From UBA1231 sp045123185 (GTDB lineage Bacteria > Bacillota_I > Bacilli_A > ML615J-28 > CAG-313): a stretch of DNA of 64,000 bases. The stretch lies in NCBI GenBank assembly GCA_045123185.1, contig JBGVIL010000206.1, forward strand, positions 1 through 64,000. The letters are read 5' to 3'. The position numbers and the translations under genes were made by a program. Numbering within the stretch: the stretch's first letter is position 1; the number at the start of each line of letters is the position of its first letter. The notes beneath the pieces are model-generated. The model saw only the letters and a program-made list of their open reading frames with translations, ran no database searches and was not told the DNA's origin. This document shows, piece by piece, positions 62,586 through 64,000 of this stretch.

Positions 62586-63132
62586 ATGAAATATTACATT
62601 GCTGATATTCATTTTCGGCTAACGACACCGAAATATTTTAAAATTTGAAAACAGACCATTTGAAACAGCTGAAGAAATGGACGAAGAATATATCAGAAGA
62701 TGGAATAACAAAGTTGGAAAAGGAGACGAAATATATATTTTAGGAGACCTATCATTCCGTAAAGGGAAGGAAACTACTGAAATATTAAAACGCCTTAATG
62801 GTATGAAGTTTTTGATTAGAGGAAATCACGACCACTTATTTTTAGATGACGACGAATTCGACCAAAGTTTATTTAGATGGGTGAAAGATACAACTATGAT
62901 TAAAGATGGAAACCACAGGATTTCGTTATTTCACTATCCAATTCAAGTATGGAATGAACAGCATCATGGGTCATTACACTTTTATGGTCATGTCCATTCA
63001 AATTCAGGTACTATGCACCCTATGAAATATGAAATACCAAACTCATATAATGTAGGGATAGACGTAATACAAGAACCAATGACAAAAGATGAAATTATAA
63101 ATTTTTATGAAAGGAGGCAAAGAAATGACTAA
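62586..63132 (+). pseudogene. Metallophosphoesterase, 5' end disrupted
   Basis: The ATG at 62586 starts MKYYIADIHF, the usual opening of calcineurin-like phosphoesterases, but the next codon is CGG and the frame hits TGA within 11 codons. The expected continuation (GHRNILKFENRPF) appears out of frame from about 62626: HRNILKFENRPFETAEEMDEE, then LGDLSFRK, RGNHDHLF, FHYPIQVWN and FYGHVH. Seven extra bases lie between, and TTTCGG/CCGAAA form a hairpin across them. A +1 step alone meets TAA, so I treat the gene as disrupted unless a bypass occurs. Confidence 0.6.
62613..62633 (+). other. Hairpin across the metallophosphoesterase disruption
   Basis: TTTCGG (62613-62618) and CCGAAA (62628-62633) form a perfect 6-bp stem with a 9-base loop containing the TAA of the +1 frame. 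It spans exactly the place where the conserved HFGH motif is interrupted. Confidence 0.6.
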
Positions 63133-63580
63133 ATATCCAGAAGACTTCGAATTAGAGGCTCTTATTCATAAGATTAAGGCTGATAAAGAATATTCAGCAG
63201 ATTGTGAAAAACTAGAATATCAGGCTTGTTTGAAATGGATACGAGAAGAGTTAGAACCAGTAGAGAACATACCGATTAGACCAAAAGACTCTTATTCATT
63301 AAAACACATAATGGAAAGAGATATAGGTTTATATGTGAATAACAATGTATTTAAAGCCGCAATGTTAGAATCAGGTTATAAATGCAAAGCTTCTGAAATA
63401 TATAACGGAGACGATTTATGTCATAACTTATGTTTTAATGTAAGTAAAAAGTCACCAGTATTTAAACGAATACTAACTTATGGTGGACGTGGAAGCGTAT
63501 ATATTCAAGAAAATTACATCTGTTCTCAATGGGAAGCAGCTCATAATAAAAGATGGAATTGGGAGGTGTATGTAAAATGA
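63125..63580 (+). CDS. Unknown protein
   Basis: The ATG at 63125 has AAAGGAGG upstream and overlaps the previous gene's end by 8 bases. The 151-residue product (MTKYPEDFELEALIHKI) is helical with a Cys-rich middle (YKCKASEIYNGDDLCHNLC). Unknown. Confidence 0.5.
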   Translation: MTKYPEDFELEALIHKIKADKEYSADCEKLEYQACLKWIREELEPVENIPIRPKDSYSLKHIMERDIGLYVNNNVFKAAMLESGYKCKASEIYNGDDLCHNLCFNVSKKSPVFKRILTYGGRGSVYIQENYICSQWEAAHNKRWNWEVYVK

Positions 63581-63813
63581 TGGCAATGTTCCCAGTCTTC
63601 ATAATCGGAATGTTAGCAGGTATAATGATTTCATATTTATATTTTCATTATATAAAAACTATACCATCTAACACTCGATTTAAACTACAAGAAGAAACTA
63701 TTTCGAGTTTACGTGAAGACATAGAAGCTCTAGAAGCTGTAAATGCTGATTTACGTAAACAACTAGAAACTAAACGTGGTAGAAAACCAAAACATATGGA
63801 AGAACAAACTTAA
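63577..63813 (+). CDS. Membrane-anchored coiled-coil protein
   Basis: The ATG at 63577 follows GGAGGTG and overlaps the previous TGA. The 78-residue protein has one membrane helix (MFPVFIIGMLAGIMISYLY), a coiled coil and a basic GRKPK tail. Unknown function; similar small anchors occur near phage nucleases. Confidence 0.5.
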   Translation: MMAMFPVFIIGMLAGIMISYLYFHYIKTIPSNTRFKLQEETISSLREDIEALEAVNADLRKQLETKRGRKPKHMEEQT

Positions 63814-63829
63814 TAGGAGGATTAAAACA

Positions 63830-64000
63830 ATGACATTATTCGAAAAAATGGGATATGATGAAGAAACTATAAAAACATTAGCGGTAGCTAGATGTAGAAC
63901 AGGACTTACAAATATTAGCTTAGTTATCTTACATGAAAATGTAAAAGTAGGTAATACTGATTATCTAACAAAAGTGAATGAATATATTGTAAACGAATGT
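63830..64000 (+). CDS. Unknown protein (partial, cut by window end)
   Basis: The gene starts at 63830 after AGGAGG and runs off the right edge with 57 codons (MTLFEKMGYDEETIKTLAV). No motif is visible in this portion. Confidence 0.5.
   Translation, partial: MTLFEKMGYDEETIKTLAVARCRTGLTNISLVILHENVKVGNTDYLTKVNEYIVNEC

Noticed and set aside
1..64000. Recoded TGA (Trp) as in Mollicutes
   Set aside because: TGA acts as a stop at several tight overlaps (for example 61582-61584 and 44563-44565), and Trp is encoded by TGG.
1..64000. A lysogeny module (integrase, CI-like repressor, attachment site)
   Set aside because: No such gene is visible in the window; the genome is incomplete here, so absence is not proof.

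Overview
The window is 64 kb of an AT-rich tailed double-stranded DNA phage with siphovirus-type tail genes: a 1,707-residue tape measure, a tail-tube protein, a tail assembly chaperone pair, a portal, scaffold and capsid, and a terminase. The low G+C, strong AGGAGG ribosome sites, Gram-positive endolysin (amidase plus SH3), BspA-type leucine-rich repeats and InlB-like repeat point to a low-GC Gram-positive host, probably a gut Bacillota. TAA, TAG and TGA all act as stops. I see no integrase, no lysogeny switch, no tRNA gene and no CRISPR array. Both ends cut through genes, so the genome is longer than the window.

Layout. Positions 1-35,928 (minus strand) form one long late block. Read in transcription order it holds portal, scaffold, holin, endolysin, a membrane-anchored metallopeptidase, dUTPase, a connector-like protein, an array of paralogous fibre/receptor-binding proteins, a set of small Gly/Cys-rich proteins, major capsid, head-tail joining proteins, tail tube, tail chaperones, tape measure and baseplate. 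Positions 36,273-42,501 (plus) look like an early island: small unknown proteins, a MoxR-type AAA+ ATPase with a HExxH/VWA partner, and a RuvB-like ATPase, served by three closely related promoters. Positions 42,894-43,750 hold no gene but carry eight 12-bp iterons and phased 9-bp repeats leading into a ribbon-helix-helix gene, and look like a replication origin and/or operator-centromere. Positions 44,226-51,213 (minus) hold small and large terminase, MazG-like and HNH proteins, a primase-helicase, a DNA methyltransferase and a PD-(D/E)XK nuclease. Positions 51,582-64,000 (plus) hold family B DNA polymerase, a ParB-like protein, a SNF2-type helicase, VRR-NUC and HNH nucleases, a zincin-like protein and many small proteins.

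How it fits together. Divergent promoters at 35.96/36.18 kb and at 51.24/51.44 kb split the window into blocks with early and late logic. Hairpins with or without T-tracts between virion genes probably tune stoichiometry. Replication is self-supplied (prim-pol/D5 helicase, PolB, RuvB-like motor, nucleases) and packaging uses its own terminase, although terminase and portal are separated by the early island.

The most unusual signal is codon-level. By manual reading I found only three in-frame CGG codons in the window, and each lies exactly where a conserved gene loses its frame: the large terminase C-terminus, a fibre gene, and a metallophosphoesterase. In two of them, skipping the C of CGG restores the expected protein. 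Other highlights are a likely +1 frameshift at CCC-A in the tail chaperone, the origin-like repeat locus, and the phage-borne MoxR/VWA/metallopeptidase pair.
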